A stretch of DNA of 18,175 nt from Burkholderiaceae bacterium (GCA_023268425.1 JALRFN010000033.1:1-18175), one strand, 5' to 3'. Counted from the stretch's first letter, positions 6,618 to 14,323 are shown. Numbers and translations are program-made. Notes: generated from the sequence alone by a model not told the origin.

Positions 6618-7274
6618 TCACGCGATGGCGCCAGCCTTGGCGGCCATGGCGTCCAACAAAGGCTGCAAACGGGCGCACTTGAGCTTCAAAGAAGCGGGAT
6701 TGACCACCAGACGGGCACTGATGTCCATGATGTGCTCGACCTCCACCAAGCGGTTGGCTTTCAATGTGTTGCCCGTGGAGACCAAATCGACAATCGCGTC
6801 CGCCAGGCCAATCAAGGGCGCCAGCTCCATGCTGCCGTAGAGCTTGATCAAGTCCACGTGCATGCCTTTGGTGGCAAAAAATGCGCGCGCCATGTGCGTG
6901 TACTTGGTCGCCACTTTCAAGCGCGCACCCCGGCGCACCGCTTGGGCGTAGTCAAAGTCTGCAGGCACGGCCACGCTCATTCGGCACTTGGCAATGTCCA
7001 AATCAATCGGCTGGAACAAGTCGTCACTGGCCGACTCGGCTTGGTGCTCGATCAAGGTGTCCAAACCGCAAACACCCAAATCCGCACCGCCCTGGGCCAC
7101 GTAGGTGGGCACATCGGTGGCGCGCACCAAAACCACGCGCACGTCGGGCATGTTGGTGCCCAAGATCAATTTGCGTGAACGCTCAGGGTCTTCGCTGACC
7201 TCAATGCCCGCCGCTTGAATCAGCGGCAAGGTTTCTTCAAATATGCGTCCTTTGGACAAGGCCAGAGTGATCAT
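6618..7274 (-). CDS. hisG: ATP phosphoribosyltransferase catalytic subunit HisG, short form
   Basis: First and committed step of histidine synthesis: condenses ATP with PRPP to phosphoribosyl-ATP. The protein has 218 residues, so it is the short HisG-S form that lacks the C-terminal regulatory domain of the roughly 300-residue long form. Family knowledge says the short form works as a hetero-octamer with HisZ, a HisRS-like regulatory subunit; no hisZ is in this window. Motifs: LALSKGRIFEETLP at the N-terminus, DLGVCGLDTL (65-73) and the PRPP-binding loop ADAIVDLVSTGNTLK (158-172). The ATG overlaps the murA stop as ATGA and has AGGA about 6 nt upstream. It is the first his gene of the run, with no His-rich leader peptide before it. 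Confidence 0.97.
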   Translation of the reverse strand: MITLALSKGRIFEETLPLIQAAGIEVSEDPERSRKLILGTNMPDVRVVLVRATDVPTYVAQGGADLGVCGLDTLIEHQAESASDDLFQPIDLDIAKCRMSVAVPADFDYAQAVRRGARLKVATKYTHMARAFFATKGMHVDLIKLYGSMELAPLIGLADAIVDLVSTGNTLKANRLVEVEHIMDISARLVVNPASLKLKCARLQPLLDAMAAKAGAIA

Positions 7275-8575
7275 GTCGTTTCCTCGCGCTGCGGCACTGA
7301 CGCACCGACGCGCTTGATCTGCGCGCCCAAGGCCCGCAGCTTGTCTTCCATGCGGTCGTAGCCGCGGTCCAAGTGGTAGATGCGGTCCACCACGGTTTCG
7401 CCCTCGGCCACCAAGCCGGCAATCACCAAACTCGCTGACGCTCGCAAATCGGTGGCCATCACCGTCGCGCCAGACAACTTGGACTGCCCTTCGATCATGG
7501 CCGTGCGGCCATCAATGTGAATGGCGGCGCCCAGGCGTTGTAGCTCCTGCACGTGCATGAATCGGTTTTCGAAAATGGTTTCGGTAACCGTTGACGCACC
7601 CTGAGCAACCACATTCAAGGTCATGAACTGGGCTTGCATATCGGTGGGGAAACCGGGGTACTCGGTGGTGCGAAAGCCCTGCGCGCGCAAGCCTGCCGCG
7701 CCTGCACTGCGGACACGAATGCCACCTTCCAGGGCTTCGACCGCGACGCCAGCATCGCGCAATTTGTCGATGACGGCGTCCAAATGATCGGCCCGCGCGT
7801 GCGCCAAGGTCGCCTCACCCCCAGCGCAGGCGACCGCACACAAAAAGGTGCCTGCTTCGATGCGATCCGCCACCACCGCATGATCCACCCCTTGCAAGCG
7901 CTCGACGCCTTGAACCCGGATGCGGCTGGTGCCATGGCCTTCGATCTGCGCCCCCATGCCAATCAGCATCTCAGCCAAGTCGGTGACCTCAGGCTCTTGA
8001 GCAGCGTTTTCCAGCACCGTTTCGCCATCCGCCAAACAAGCCGCCATCAGCAAGTTTTCGGTCCCGGTGACGGTCACCATGTCGGTGCTGATGCGTGCAC
8101 CCTGCAGTCGCGCCATGCCCTCAGGCAATCGCGCGTCGATGTATCCATGCTCGACACGAATCTCAGCACCCATGGCCTTCAAGCCTTTGATGTGCTGGTC
8201 AACTGGGCGCGAGCCAATCGCGCAGCCACCCGGCAAAGACACGCGGGCATGACCAAAACGCGCGAGCAAAGGCCCCAAGACCAAAATCGACGCCCGCATG
8301 GTTTTCACCAGGTCATAAGGCGCCTCGATGTGCGTCAACCGCCCGGCGTCGAAAACCAAGGCCTGGTCACCAAGCTCGCCTGAGACCTGAACCCCCATGT
8401 GACGCAACAACTTGAGCATGGTGCGCACGTCTTGCAACTTGGGGACATTACGCAAGCGCACGGGCTGATCACTCAACAAAGCCGCACACAACTCAGGCAG
8501 CGCCGCATTCTTGGCACCAGCGATCGCCACTTGGCCGTGCAAGGGCTTGCCGCCCTGAATCACCAATTTGTCCAT
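7271..8575 (-). CDS. murA: UDP-N-acetylglucosamine 1-carboxyvinyltransferase MurA
   Basis: Cytoplasmic enzyme of peptidoglycan synthesis that transfers enolpyruvate from PEP to UDP-GlcNAc; it is the target of fosfomycin. The protein has 434 residues, slightly above the E. coli length. The N-terminus MDKLVIQGGKPLHGQV is the family start. Key residues: K22-N23 (GAKNAALP) and the catalytic cysteine C118 in LPGGCAIGSRPVDQH, so the usual Cys (not the resistant Asp) is present. The frame is open to 8596, but that would overlap the bolA 3' end without family similarity. It begins 2 nt after the BolA gene and ends in a 4-nt overlap with hisG. The murA-ibaG-mla neighbourhood is also found in E. coli. 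Confidence 0.97.
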   Translation of the reverse strand: MDKLVIQGGKPLHGQVAIAGAKNAALPELCAALLSDQPVRLRNVPKLQDVRTMLKLLRHMGVQVSGELGDQALVFDAGRLTHIEAPYDLVKTMRASILVLGPLLARFGHARVSLPGGCAIGSRPVDQHIKGLKAMGAEIRVEHGYIDARLPEGMARLQGARISTDMVTVTGTENLLMAACLADGETVLENAAQEPEVTDLAEMLIGMGAQIEGHGTSRIRVQGVERLQGVDHAVVADRIEAGTFLCAVACAGGEATLAHARADHLDAVIDKLRDAGVAVEALEGGIRVRSAGAAGLRAQGFRTTEYPGFPTDMQAQFMTLNVVAQGASTVTETIFENRFMHVQELQRLGAAIHIDGRTAMIEGQSKLSGATVMATDLRASASLVIAGLVAEGETVVDRIYHLDRGYDRMEDKLRALGAQIKRVGASVPQREETT

Positions 8576-8577
8576 GC

Positions 8578-8817
8578 TCAGCTTTGCTCGGCCCACTCTT
8601 GGGGCGTCAGGGTTTTCATCGACAGGGCATGCACCTCATCGGTGTGCATGCGCTGCCCCAAGGTCGCGTAGACCAACTGGTGACGACGGATGCGCGGCAG
8701 TCCAGCAAAAGCCGGCGAAACAATCACTGCCGACCAATGGCGACCGTCTCCGGTCACTTCCAAATGCTCACACGCCAAACCCGCGCCAATCAATTGCGCC
8801 AACTCTTGTTCTGTCAT
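8578..8817 (-). CDS. ibaG: BolA-family protein, IbaG-like
   Basis: Small protein of 79 residues with the BolA fold; the signature RHQLVYATLGQRM (45-57) is followed by VHALSMKTLTPQEW (62-75). BolA-family proteins pair with monothiol glutaredoxins to bind or traffic Fe-S clusters; H63 is the invariant histidine and C16 lies near the loop that supplies the other ligand. In E. coli the gene beside murA and mla is ibaG (yrbA), so I prefer that name over bolA, whose product is longer. GAGAG lies about 6 nt before the ATG. It starts 9 nt after the ABC permease gene and stops 2 nt before murA. Confidence 0.9.
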   Translation of the reverse strand: MTEQELAQLIGAGLACEHLEVTGDGRHWSAVIVSPAFAGLPRIRRHQLVYATLGQRMHTDEVHALSMKTLTPQEWAEQS

Positions 8818-8826
8818 TGCTTTCTC

Positions 8827-9582
8827 TCAATGCCGGATTTTGTAGCCACGCTTGAGCAAGCCCAAAGTCACAGCAGCCACCAACACCAGCGCCACGCCCA
8901 CGACGCCCAAACTCAGCCAAGGCGACACATCGCTTTGGCCAAAGAAGCCGTAACGAAACCCATCAATCATGTAGAAGAACGGGTTGAAGCGACTGACGTG
9001 AAACCAAAACGGCGGCAAAGAATGCAGCGAGTAAAACACGCCGCTCAAAAACGTCATGGGCATGACCACAAAATTTTGAAACGCAGCCAGCTGATCGAAC
9101 TTATCAGCCCACAGACCAGCCACCACGCCCAAAGCACCCAAAAGGGCCGAACCCATGACCGCGAAAACCACAATCCACAAGGGGTGCACAAAACTGGGCC
9201 CAGCAAACCAAGCCGTCACCACCAAAACCCCCAAACCCACCACCAAACCACGCGCAGCTGCCGACAAAACATAGGCCCAAAACCAAGCCCAGTGCGACAA
9301 CGGGCTAAGCAAAATGAAGACCAGGTTACCCATGATCTTGCTTTGCACCAAACTCGATGCGCTGTTGGCGAAGGCGTTTTGCAACACGCTCATCATGACC
9401 AAACCAGGCACCAAAAACGCGGTGTAGCTCACGTCCTCGTAGACCTGCACCCGATCTTCGAGCACATGACCAAAAATCAGCATGTACATCAGGGCGGTCA
9501 GCACGGGCGCGGCCACGGTTTGGAAGCCCACCTTCCAAAAACGCAGAATCTCTTTGTAAAACAGGGTTTGCCAGCCGGTCAT
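8827..9582 (-). CDS. ABC-2 type transporter permease (YadH-like)
   Basis: Inner-membrane subunit of an ABC exporter. It has 251 residues with about six hydrophobic segments (roughly 22-40, 54-72, 101-127, 135-157, 168-187, 222-244). The pattern FQNFVVMPMTFLSGVFYSLHSLP (positions 168-190) and the following FNPFFYMIDGFRYG are typical of the ABC2_membrane family that includes E. coli YadH, NodJ and drug or polysaccharide exporters. Its start overlaps the ATPase stop as ATGA, so the two are a translationally coupled pair. The substrate is unknown. Its place between mlaB and bolA-murA suggests an envelope-related cargo, which is inference only. Confidence 0.92.
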   Translation of the reverse strand: MTGWQTLFYKEILRFWKVGFQTVAAPVLTALMYMLIFGHVLEDRVQVYEDVSYTAFLVPGLVMMSVLQNAFANSASSLVQSKIMGNLVFILLSPLSHWAWFWAYVLSAAARGLVVGLGVLVVTAWFAGPSFVHPLWIVVFAVMGSALLGALGVVAGLWADKFDQLAAFQNFVVMPMTFLSGVFYSLHSLPPFWFHVSRFNPFFYMIDGFRYGFFGQSDVSPWLSLGVVGVALVLVAAVTLGLLKRGYKIRH

Positions 9583-10487
9583 GATTGCCCCTGCTCCATG
9601 ACGCTCAAAAACACGTCTTCCAAATCTGCGGGCCGAATCTCAACGTGTTCCGCCACACCGCCAGCGGCACGGATCTGCGCCAGCACCTCTTCCACGACTT
9701 GGGCATTCGGAGCAGGCAACTGCACGATGCGCCCCGTCACCCTGGCTTGTTCCGCCAAATGAGCAGGCAGCGGCGTGTCCAACTTGAACCGCATGATGCT
9801 GCTGGTGGCCTTGGCCAACAGGTCTGAGGTGCGCTCCAAGGCAACCAAGCGGCCTTGCTTGAGCATCGCGATGCGCGAGCACAAGGCCTCAGCCTCTTCG
9901 AGGTAGTGCGTGGTCAACAGCACCGTCGTGCCTTGCTTGTTCAGTTTGGCGACAAACTGCCAAAGCGACTGACGCAGCTCAACGTCAACACCTGCGGTGG
10001 GTTCGTCCAAGACCAAGACCTCGGGCTTGTGCACCAAGGCCAGGCCCACCAACACGCGACGCTTCATGCCGCCGGAGAGCTGGCGCATGTTCGCGTTGGC
10101 CTTCTCGCTCAAACCCAGATTGTGCAAGAGCTCGTCAATCCAATCGTCGTTCTTGCGCACGCCAAAGTAGCCCGACTGGATGCGCAAGGCTTCGCGTACC
10201 GAAAAGAATGGGTCAAAGACCAGCTCTTGCGGCACCACACCCAAGGCGCGGCGCGCCGCCGCAAAGTCGCGCGTGACGTCGTGTCCCATGACGCTGACTG
10301 CGCCTTGGCTGGCTTGCGTCAAGCCAGCCAGAATGCTGATCAGCGTTGTCTTGCCTGCGCCGTTGGGGCCAAGCAAGCCAAAAAACTCGCCACGCTGCAC
10401 ATCGAAGGAGACATCGTCCAATGCGTGAAACGCCCCTTTGGCCGTGACGTAAGACTTGGCGACGTGTTGGAATGAAATTGCGGTCAT
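9579..10487 (-). CDS. ABC transporter ATP-binding protein (YadG/CcmA-type)
   Basis: ATPase partner of the downstream permease; 302 residues. Walker A is GPNGAGKTT (40-48), the Q-loop is in VVPQELV, the ABC signature is LSGGMKRR (137-144), Walker B is VLVLDEP (157-163) and the switch histidine is H194. The C-terminal 80 or so residues (PADLEDVFLSVME) are the usual extension of the ABC-2 exporter ATPases. It differs from MlaF, which has SGGGKTT and a shorter tail. It follows mlaB after 29 nt. No good Shine-Dalgarno precedes the ATG; the leader has AT-rich CTAAAATAC just upstream. Similarity to YadG is family level; the substrate is unknown. Confidence 0.93.
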   Translation of the reverse strand: MTAISFQHVAKSYVTAKGAFHALDDVSFDVQRGEFFGLLGPNGAGKTTLISILAGLTQASQGAVSVMGHDVTRDFAAARRALGVVPQELVFDPFFSVREALRIQSGYFGVRKNDDWIDELLHNLGLSEKANANMRQLSGGMKRRVLVGLALVHKPEVLVLDEPTAGVDVELRQSLWQFVAKLNKQGTTVLLTTHYLEEAEALCSRIAMLKQGRLVALERTSDLLAKATSSIMRFKLDTPLPAHLAEQARVTGRIVQLPAPNAQVVEEVLAQIRAAGGVAEHVEIRPADLEDVFLSVMEQGQS

Positions 10488-10516
10488 GAACCGCGTATTT
10501 TAGGGCGTGCTACCCG

Positions 10517-10807
10517 TCAAAGCGGGGCTGACTCGGCGTCAGGACTCAATAAACCATCCAAACCGTATGCACGCACCAAAGCCAACAAGGGCGCGCCCGC
10601 ACCCGTCAGGCCAAAACTGCCGCCACCGGCTTGCACGCGGCGGCGAAGCGCCAACAACAAAGCGATGCAACTGCTGTCCAGTTGCGCCACGGCCGAGGCG
10701 TCGACGGTGACCAACTGGCCATTCACGTCCGCAGGCAACGCCAGGGAGAAACGCGCAAGCAGGTCGCGGGCTTCCGTGGCCGTGACTTGAGACGGCAATT
10801 GCAGCAT
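10517..10807 (-). CDS. mlaB: STAS-domain protein MlaB
   Basis: Cytoplasmic STAS protein that binds the MlaF ATPase and is needed for assembly and activity of the MlaFEDB complex. It has 96 residues, the expected size. The pattern VDASAVAQLDSSCIALLLALRR (35-56) is the STAS beta-strand, loop and helix, with S45-S46 where the family carries its conserved Ser/Thr. Overall similarity is low, as is usual for MlaB, so the assignment relies partly on position after mlaC. It begins 3 nt after the mlaC stop, with GGGG about 8 nt upstream. Confidence 0.88.
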   Translation of the reverse strand: MLQLPSQVTATEARDLLARFSLALPADVNGQLVTVDASAVAQLDSSCIALLLALRRRVQAGGGSFGLTGAGAPLLALVRAYGLDGLLSPDAESAPL

Positions 10808-10810
10808 CGC

Positions 10811-11437
10811 TCAGGCCCCTTGGTTCAACTGGCGCAAACCCGCAATCAATCCATCCAAGCCTTTTTGCCGAATCAAGCCCGCGAATTGCGTGCGATAGGT
10901 TTCGACCAACCAGATACCCACCACGTTCACGTCGTAAATCACCCAATGGTCACCCTCTGCCGTCAGACGATAGCCCAGCGGCACCGGATCAGCAGACGAA
11001 CTGCGGATCTCCGACTTGACTGCAACATCGGTATCAGTCGGCGCCATGCGCACAGGCAGCACCACCAGGGTCTTGCCCGCAATGTGTTTGACCGCTCCCG
11101 CATATGTGCGCACCAGCAAGACCTTGAACTCTTGCTGCAAGGCCGTGCGCTGCTCGGGCGTGGCTTGCCGCCAGGCTGGGCCGACGGTGGAGGCAGTCAT
11201 CCGCTCGAACGCCATGTTTGGAATGACCAACTCGTCCACCAAAGCTTTGATTTTTTCGACATTGCCCGACGTGAGCGCAGGATCCGCCTGCACGCGGGAC
11301 ATCAACACGTCACCCAGTTTTTGGATGAATGCATCGGGTGCTTGGCGAGTCGCCGCATGAGCGGCGCCCACAAGGGCCAACAATGCCAGCGTGCACAGTT
11401 GGCGACGCGAAGATTTGAATAGGTTCAATGGTGTCAT
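10811..11437 (-). CDS. mlaC: Periplasmic phospholipid-binding protein MlaC
   Basis: Periplasmic shuttle that carries phospholipid between the MlaA-porin complex in the outer membrane and MlaFEDB in the inner membrane. It has 208 residues with a Sec signal peptide: basic KSSRR, hydrophobic LCTLALLALVGAA, and a likely cleavage site after AHA (residue 28). The mature part has the MlaC family pattern (DELVIPNMAFERM, LLVRTYAGAV, WVIYDVNVVGIWLVETYRTQF). I chose ATG 11437 because AGGGAG lies 7 nt upstream. An in-frame ATG at 11473 overlaps the mlaA stop as ATGA but has no ribosome site and would lengthen the signal peptide n-region. Confidence 0.94.
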   Translation of the reverse strand: MTPLNLFKSSRRQLCTLALLALVGAAHAATRQAPDAFIQKLGDVLMSRVQADPALTSGNVEKIKALVDELVIPNMAFERMTASTVGPAWRQATPEQRTALQQEFKVLLVRTYAGAVKHIAGKTLVVLPVRMAPTDTDVAVKSEIRSSSADPVPLGYRLTAEGDHWVIYDVNVVGIWLVETYRTQFAGLIRQKGLDGLIAGLRQLNQGA

Positions 11438-11444
11438 GTTTTTT

Positions 11445-11450
11445 CTCCCT
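11445..11450 (-). promoter_or_regulatory. Ribosome binding site deciding the mlaC start
   Basis: AGGGAG with a 7-nt spacer before ATG 11437. It supports this start over the in-frame ATG at 11473 that overlaps the mlaA stop. Confidence 0.65.
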
Positions 11451-11469
11451 GCATTGACTCGCGCCAAAC

Positions 11470-12207
11470 TCATTGGCTGTTATCAATTTTATGGTTTTCT
11501 CGTTGCAAATAGGCGTCACGCACAAAGGCATAAGGGTCCAAAGCCAAACCACCCAGTGCATTGGTCACGCCCAACAGCTCCGCCCGCTGGTTCACGGCGC
11601 CCAACAAACCCAGGTTGGTTCGGGTTGACGCGTGCTCGATGTTCAATGCCGCAGTTGGCGTTGCGCCTTCACTCACATGCAGCCAATTCACTTTTTGATC
11701 TTCGTCCACCAAACCACTGGACAAAATGGCTGCGCCTGTGTTGCGCACAGTCGAGGGCCCGAACACCGGCAGGACGATGTAGGGGCCATTGGGCACCCCC
11801 CACACGCCCAAGGTCTCGCCTAGGCCATGGCTGGTGCGTTGCATGCGCATTTCACTGGCGATGTCCAACAAGCCGTAAAGGCCCAAGGTCGAGTTCACCG
11901 TGAAGCGCATGAAATTGGTGACGGCCTCTTCGCCTTTGAACTGCAACGCCGCATTCACCGACGACCACAAATCACCCAGATTGCCAAAAAAATTGGACAC
12001 GCCAGTGCGCACAGGGCTAGGCACAACATCGCGATAAGCGGTCGCCACAGGCTTGGCCACCGCGTTGTCCAACTTCTCATTGAACGCATAGATGCTGCGG
12101 TTCATGGGCTCCAAGGGGTCATTGGCATTGGCGTATGGACCGGTGGCGCAGCCGGTGGAGGCCAGCATGCCCACGACCAGACAGGTTGAGATGATGGGCT
12201 TCGTCAT
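11470..12207 (-). CDS. mlaA: Outer-membrane lipoprotein MlaA (VacJ)
   Basis: Outer-membrane component that removes mislocalised phospholipid from the outer leaflet and hands it to MlaC. It has 245 residues. The lipoprotein signal runs to C20 (GMLASTGC); the residue at -3 is Ser, not the usual Leu, so the lipobox is weak, and the +2 residue is Ala, which allows outer-membrane sorting. The family motifs are clear: NDPLEPMNRSIYAFNEKLD, FFGNLGDLWSSVNAALQ, and GETLGVWGVPNGPYIVLPVFGPSTVR (within 130-156). It overlaps mlaD by ATGA and has GGAG 5 nt before the ATG. Its presence in the operon is common in betaproteobacteria; in E. coli it is elsewhere. Confidence 0.96.
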   Translation of the reverse strand: MTKPIISTCLVVGMLASTGCATGPYANANDPLEPMNRSIYAFNEKLDNAVAKPVATAYRDVVPSPVRTGVSNFFGNLGDLWSSVNAALQFKGEEAVTNFMRFTVNSTLGLYGLLDIASEMRMQRTSHGLGETLGVWGVPNGPYIVLPVFGPSTVRNTGAAILSSGLVDEDQKVNWLHVSEGATPTAALNIEHASTRTNLGLLGAVNQRAELLGVTNALGGLALDPYAFVRDAYLQRENHKIDNSQ

Positions 12208-12674
12208 TTGGGCTCCGATTTGTTGGCCGTTTGATTGAACAAAAACTGGCTGATCAAGCTCTCCAAGACAACCGCCGATTGGGTTTGCGTGATGGTTTCC
12301 CCGCCTTGCCAGCTGGCACTGTCATAGCCGGCTTGCACGCCGATGTACTGCTCGCCCAGCAAGCCACTGGTCAAGATCTTGAGGGAGCTGTCTTTGGGAA
12401 AAGGATATTCTCTTTGCATGTCCAGCACCACTTGTGCTTGGTAGGTGTGGGTGTCAAAACGAATGCTCTTGACGCGCCCGACCACCACACCAGCACTCTT
12501 GACCGCAGCTTGTGGCTTCAAGCCACCAATGTTGTCAAACCGTGCGGTGACCACATAGGTTGGCTGCCAACTGATTTGCAACAAGTTGGCGGCTTTCAAG
12601 GCCATGAAGGTGAGTGCCAACACGCCAATCACCACCAACATGCCAACCCAAACATCCAATTTAGAACGCTGCAT
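12204..12674 (-). CDS. mlaD: MCE-domain protein MlaD
   Basis: Inner-membrane-anchored periplasmic protein that forms a hexameric ring with a lipid-conducting pore in the MlaFEDB complex. It has 156 residues, with one transmembrane helix at 9-27 and an MCE domain at about 40-116 (RFDNIGGLKPQAAVKSAGV, LLGEQYIGV). The C-terminal LESLISQFLF helix matches the region that lines the pore in E. coli MlaD. I chose ATG 12674, which gives MQRSKLDVWVG and has GGGGGTGA just upstream. A TTG at 12686, immediately adjacent to the mlaE stop, is an in-frame alternative adding four residues. Confidence 0.95.
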   Translation of the reverse strand: MQRSKLDVWVGMLVVIGVLALTFMALKAANLLQISWQPTYVVTARFDNIGGLKPQAAVKSAGVVVGRVKSIRFDTHTYQAQVVLDMQREYPFPKDSSLKILTSGLLGEQYIGVQAGYDSASWQGGETITQTQSAVVLESLISQFLFNQTANKSEPK

Positions 12675-12686
12675 GCTCACCCCCAA

Positions 12687-13463
12687 TCAAATCGAAAACA
12701 TCATGGCGGTGAGCAAAAAGTCCAATGCCAAGACACTCAAGGACGCCATCACCACGGTGCGCGTCGTCGCACGCGCCACGCCTTCCGGTGTCGCTTGACA
12801 GGCATAGCCTTGCAACACCGCCAAAAAACTCACTGCGAAACCAAACACCAAACTTTTGATCACGCCGTTACCCACATCTCGCCACACGTCAACGCCGCTT
12901 TGCATCTGGCTCCAAAACGAACCCGTATCGATACCGATCAAGCCCACACCAACCAGCCAACCGCCCATGATGCCTACGGCACTGAACACAGCGGCCAAAA
13001 TGGGCATCACCAGCACGCCACCCCAAAACCGTGGCGCCAATACACGCGCCTCGGGGTCAACGGCCATCATCTCCATGGCCGTCAGCTGCTCACCCGCTTT
13101 CATCAAACCAATTTCCGCGGTCAATGCGGTGCCCGCACGCCCGGCAAACAGCAGCGCGGAGACCACAGGCCCCAGCTCTCGCACCAAGCTCAGCGCCACC
13201 AACAAGCCCAAGGCCTCGGAAGAACCATAGCGCTGCAAGGTGTAATAGCCCTGCAAACCCAGAACAAAGCCGACAAAGGCGCCCGACACCACAATGATGG
13301 CCAAGCTGTGGTTGCCCAAAAAGTGCATTTGATCGCGCACCAAGCCAAAGCGCGTCAGCACGCGTGGCCCCAGCCACAACAAACGCCCACACAAGCGCGC
13401 TGCAGCACCCAAGTTGCTCAGCAACACCCGCACCGCCGCGCCCAGTCGTGCCAGCGCGTTCAT
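12687..13463 (-). CDS. mlaE: Phospholipid ABC transporter permease MlaE
   Basis: Inner-membrane permease of the MlaFEDB complex; 258 residues with about five or six hydrophobic segments. The signature of the family is very clear: SLVRELGPVVSALLFAGRAG (92-111), then EIGLMKAGEQLTAMEMMAVD (117-136). An amphipathic N-terminal region (1-45) precedes the first membrane helix, as in known MlaE structures. The ATG overlaps the mlaF stop as ATGA and is preceded by GGGGGG. The 3' end lies 12 nt before mlaD. Confidence 0.97.
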   Translation of the reverse strand: MNALARLGAAVRVLLSNLGAAARLCGRLLWLGPRVLTRFGLVRDQMHFLGNHSLAIIVVSGAFVGFVLGLQGYYTLQRYGSSEALGLLVALSLVRELGPVVSALLFAGRAGTALTAEIGLMKAGEQLTAMEMMAVDPEARVLAPRFWGGVLVMPILAAVFSAVGIMGGWLVGVGLIGIDTGSFWSQMQSGVDVWRDVGNGVIKSLVFGFAVSFLAVLQGYACQATPEGVARATTRTVVMASLSVLALDFLLTAMMFSI

Positions 13464-14281
13464 GCTCGCCCCCCAGGCGCATCCGCACCAAAATCGTCAG
13501 CCAAGCTCGCGGCGGGGTAATGAAAGCGCACGGGGCCATCGGCCCTGGCCTGCACGAACTGCTGAACCAATGGGTCTTCGCTCGCCCGCACGGCTTCGGG
13601 CGGGCCCTGTGTCACCACCGCGCCGTTGGCCAAAATCACCACGTGGTCGGCGATGCGAAATGTCTCTTCCAAGTCATGGGACACGATGACACTGGTCATA
13701 CCCAAGGCATCGTTGAGTTCTCGAATCAACTGCGCCGTGGTGCCCAAGGAAATCGGATCCAAACCTGCGAATGGCTCGTCGTACATCATGAGCTCGGGGT
13801 CCAAGGCCATGGCACGCGCCAAGGCCACGCGTCTGGCCATCCCGCCAGAGACGTCCGCAGGAAACAAGTCGCGCGCACCGCGCAAACCAACCGCATTGAG
13901 CTTCATCAACACCACGTCGCGTATGAGCTCCTCTGGTAAATCGGTGTGCTCGCGCAAGGGGAAGGCGACGTTGTCGAACACCGACAAGTCGGTGAACAAG
14001 GCGCCGAACTGAAACAGCATGCCCATGCGTCGGCGCAAATTGAACAGGGCTGGGCGCGCCAAGTCATCAACGGGCTCGCCAAAGACCCGAACCGACCCGC
14101 TGTTGGCTCGGATCTGGCCGCCAATGAGGCGCAGCATGGTTGTTTTGCCGCCACCGGAAGCGCCCATCAGTGCCGTCACTCGCCCTTGTGGGATGCGCAC
14201 GTTGATGCCCTCCAAAATCGGGCGCCCCGATGGATAGGCGAAACAAACGTCCGCAAACTCAACCACAGCCTCAGCGTTCAC
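13460..14281 (-). CDS. mlaF: Phospholipid ABC transporter ATPase MlaF
   Basis: ATPase that powers the MlaFEDB complex. With the GTG at 14281 it has 273 residues, matching the family. Walker A is GASGGGKTT (40-48), Q-loop LFQFGALFTDLSVFDNVAFPLREHT (89-113, an MlaF hallmark), signature VSGGMARR (144-151), Walker B LMMYDEP (164-170) and H202. The C-terminal FVQARADGPVRFHYP is typical of MlaF and contacts MlaB or the neighbouring subunit. The frame is open to 14368, but that would start inside the T-tract of the gltD terminator and add no family sequence, so a downstream start is needed. AAGGGA lies about 12 nt before GTG 14281; GTG 14305 is an alternative. First gene of the long run. Confidence 0.93.
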   Translation of the reverse strand: MNAEAVVEFADVCFAYPSGRPILEGINVRIPQGRVTALMGASGGGKTTMLRLIGGQIRANSGSVRVFGEPVDDLARPALFNLRRRMGMLFQFGALFTDLSVFDNVAFPLREHTDLPEELIRDVVLMKLNAVGLRGARDLFPADVSGGMARRVALARAMALDPELMMYDEPFAGLDPISLGTTAQLIRELNDALGMTSVIVSHDLEETFRIADHVVILANGAVVTQGPPEAVRASEDPLVQQFVQARADGPVRFHYPAASLADDFGADAPGGRA

Positions 14282-14303
14282 AACAACAGTCCATCCCTTG
14301 TAC

Positions 14304-14323
14304 ACCTCGTGCAGGTGCGAGGT
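14304..14323. repeat. Inverted repeat in the mla leader
   Basis: ACCTCG (14304-14309) and CGAGGT (14318-14323) form a perfect 6-bp inverted repeat around 8 nt. A second, overlapping repeat, CACCT / AGGTG (14303-14307 and 14313-14317), cannot pair at the same time. It could be an operator or a leader RNA element; it is short enough to be chance. Confidence 0.3.

Noticed and set aside
7275..7400. A histidine attenuator leader before hisG
   Set aside because: The region is the coding 3' end of murA; there is no run of His codons or terminator/antiterminator pair, and hisG overlaps murA.
10488..10516. A possible leaderless promoter for the ABC ATPase gene (TTGACG and TAAAAT on the minus strand)
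   Set aside because: The two hexamers are only 12 nt apart, too close for a normal sigma-70 promoter, and no -35 is found at 16-18 nt.
12231..13520. A 429-codon plus-strand open frame opposite mlaD and mlaE
   Set aside because: His/Gln-rich translation typical of antisense frames; mlaD and mlaE are clear on the other strand.
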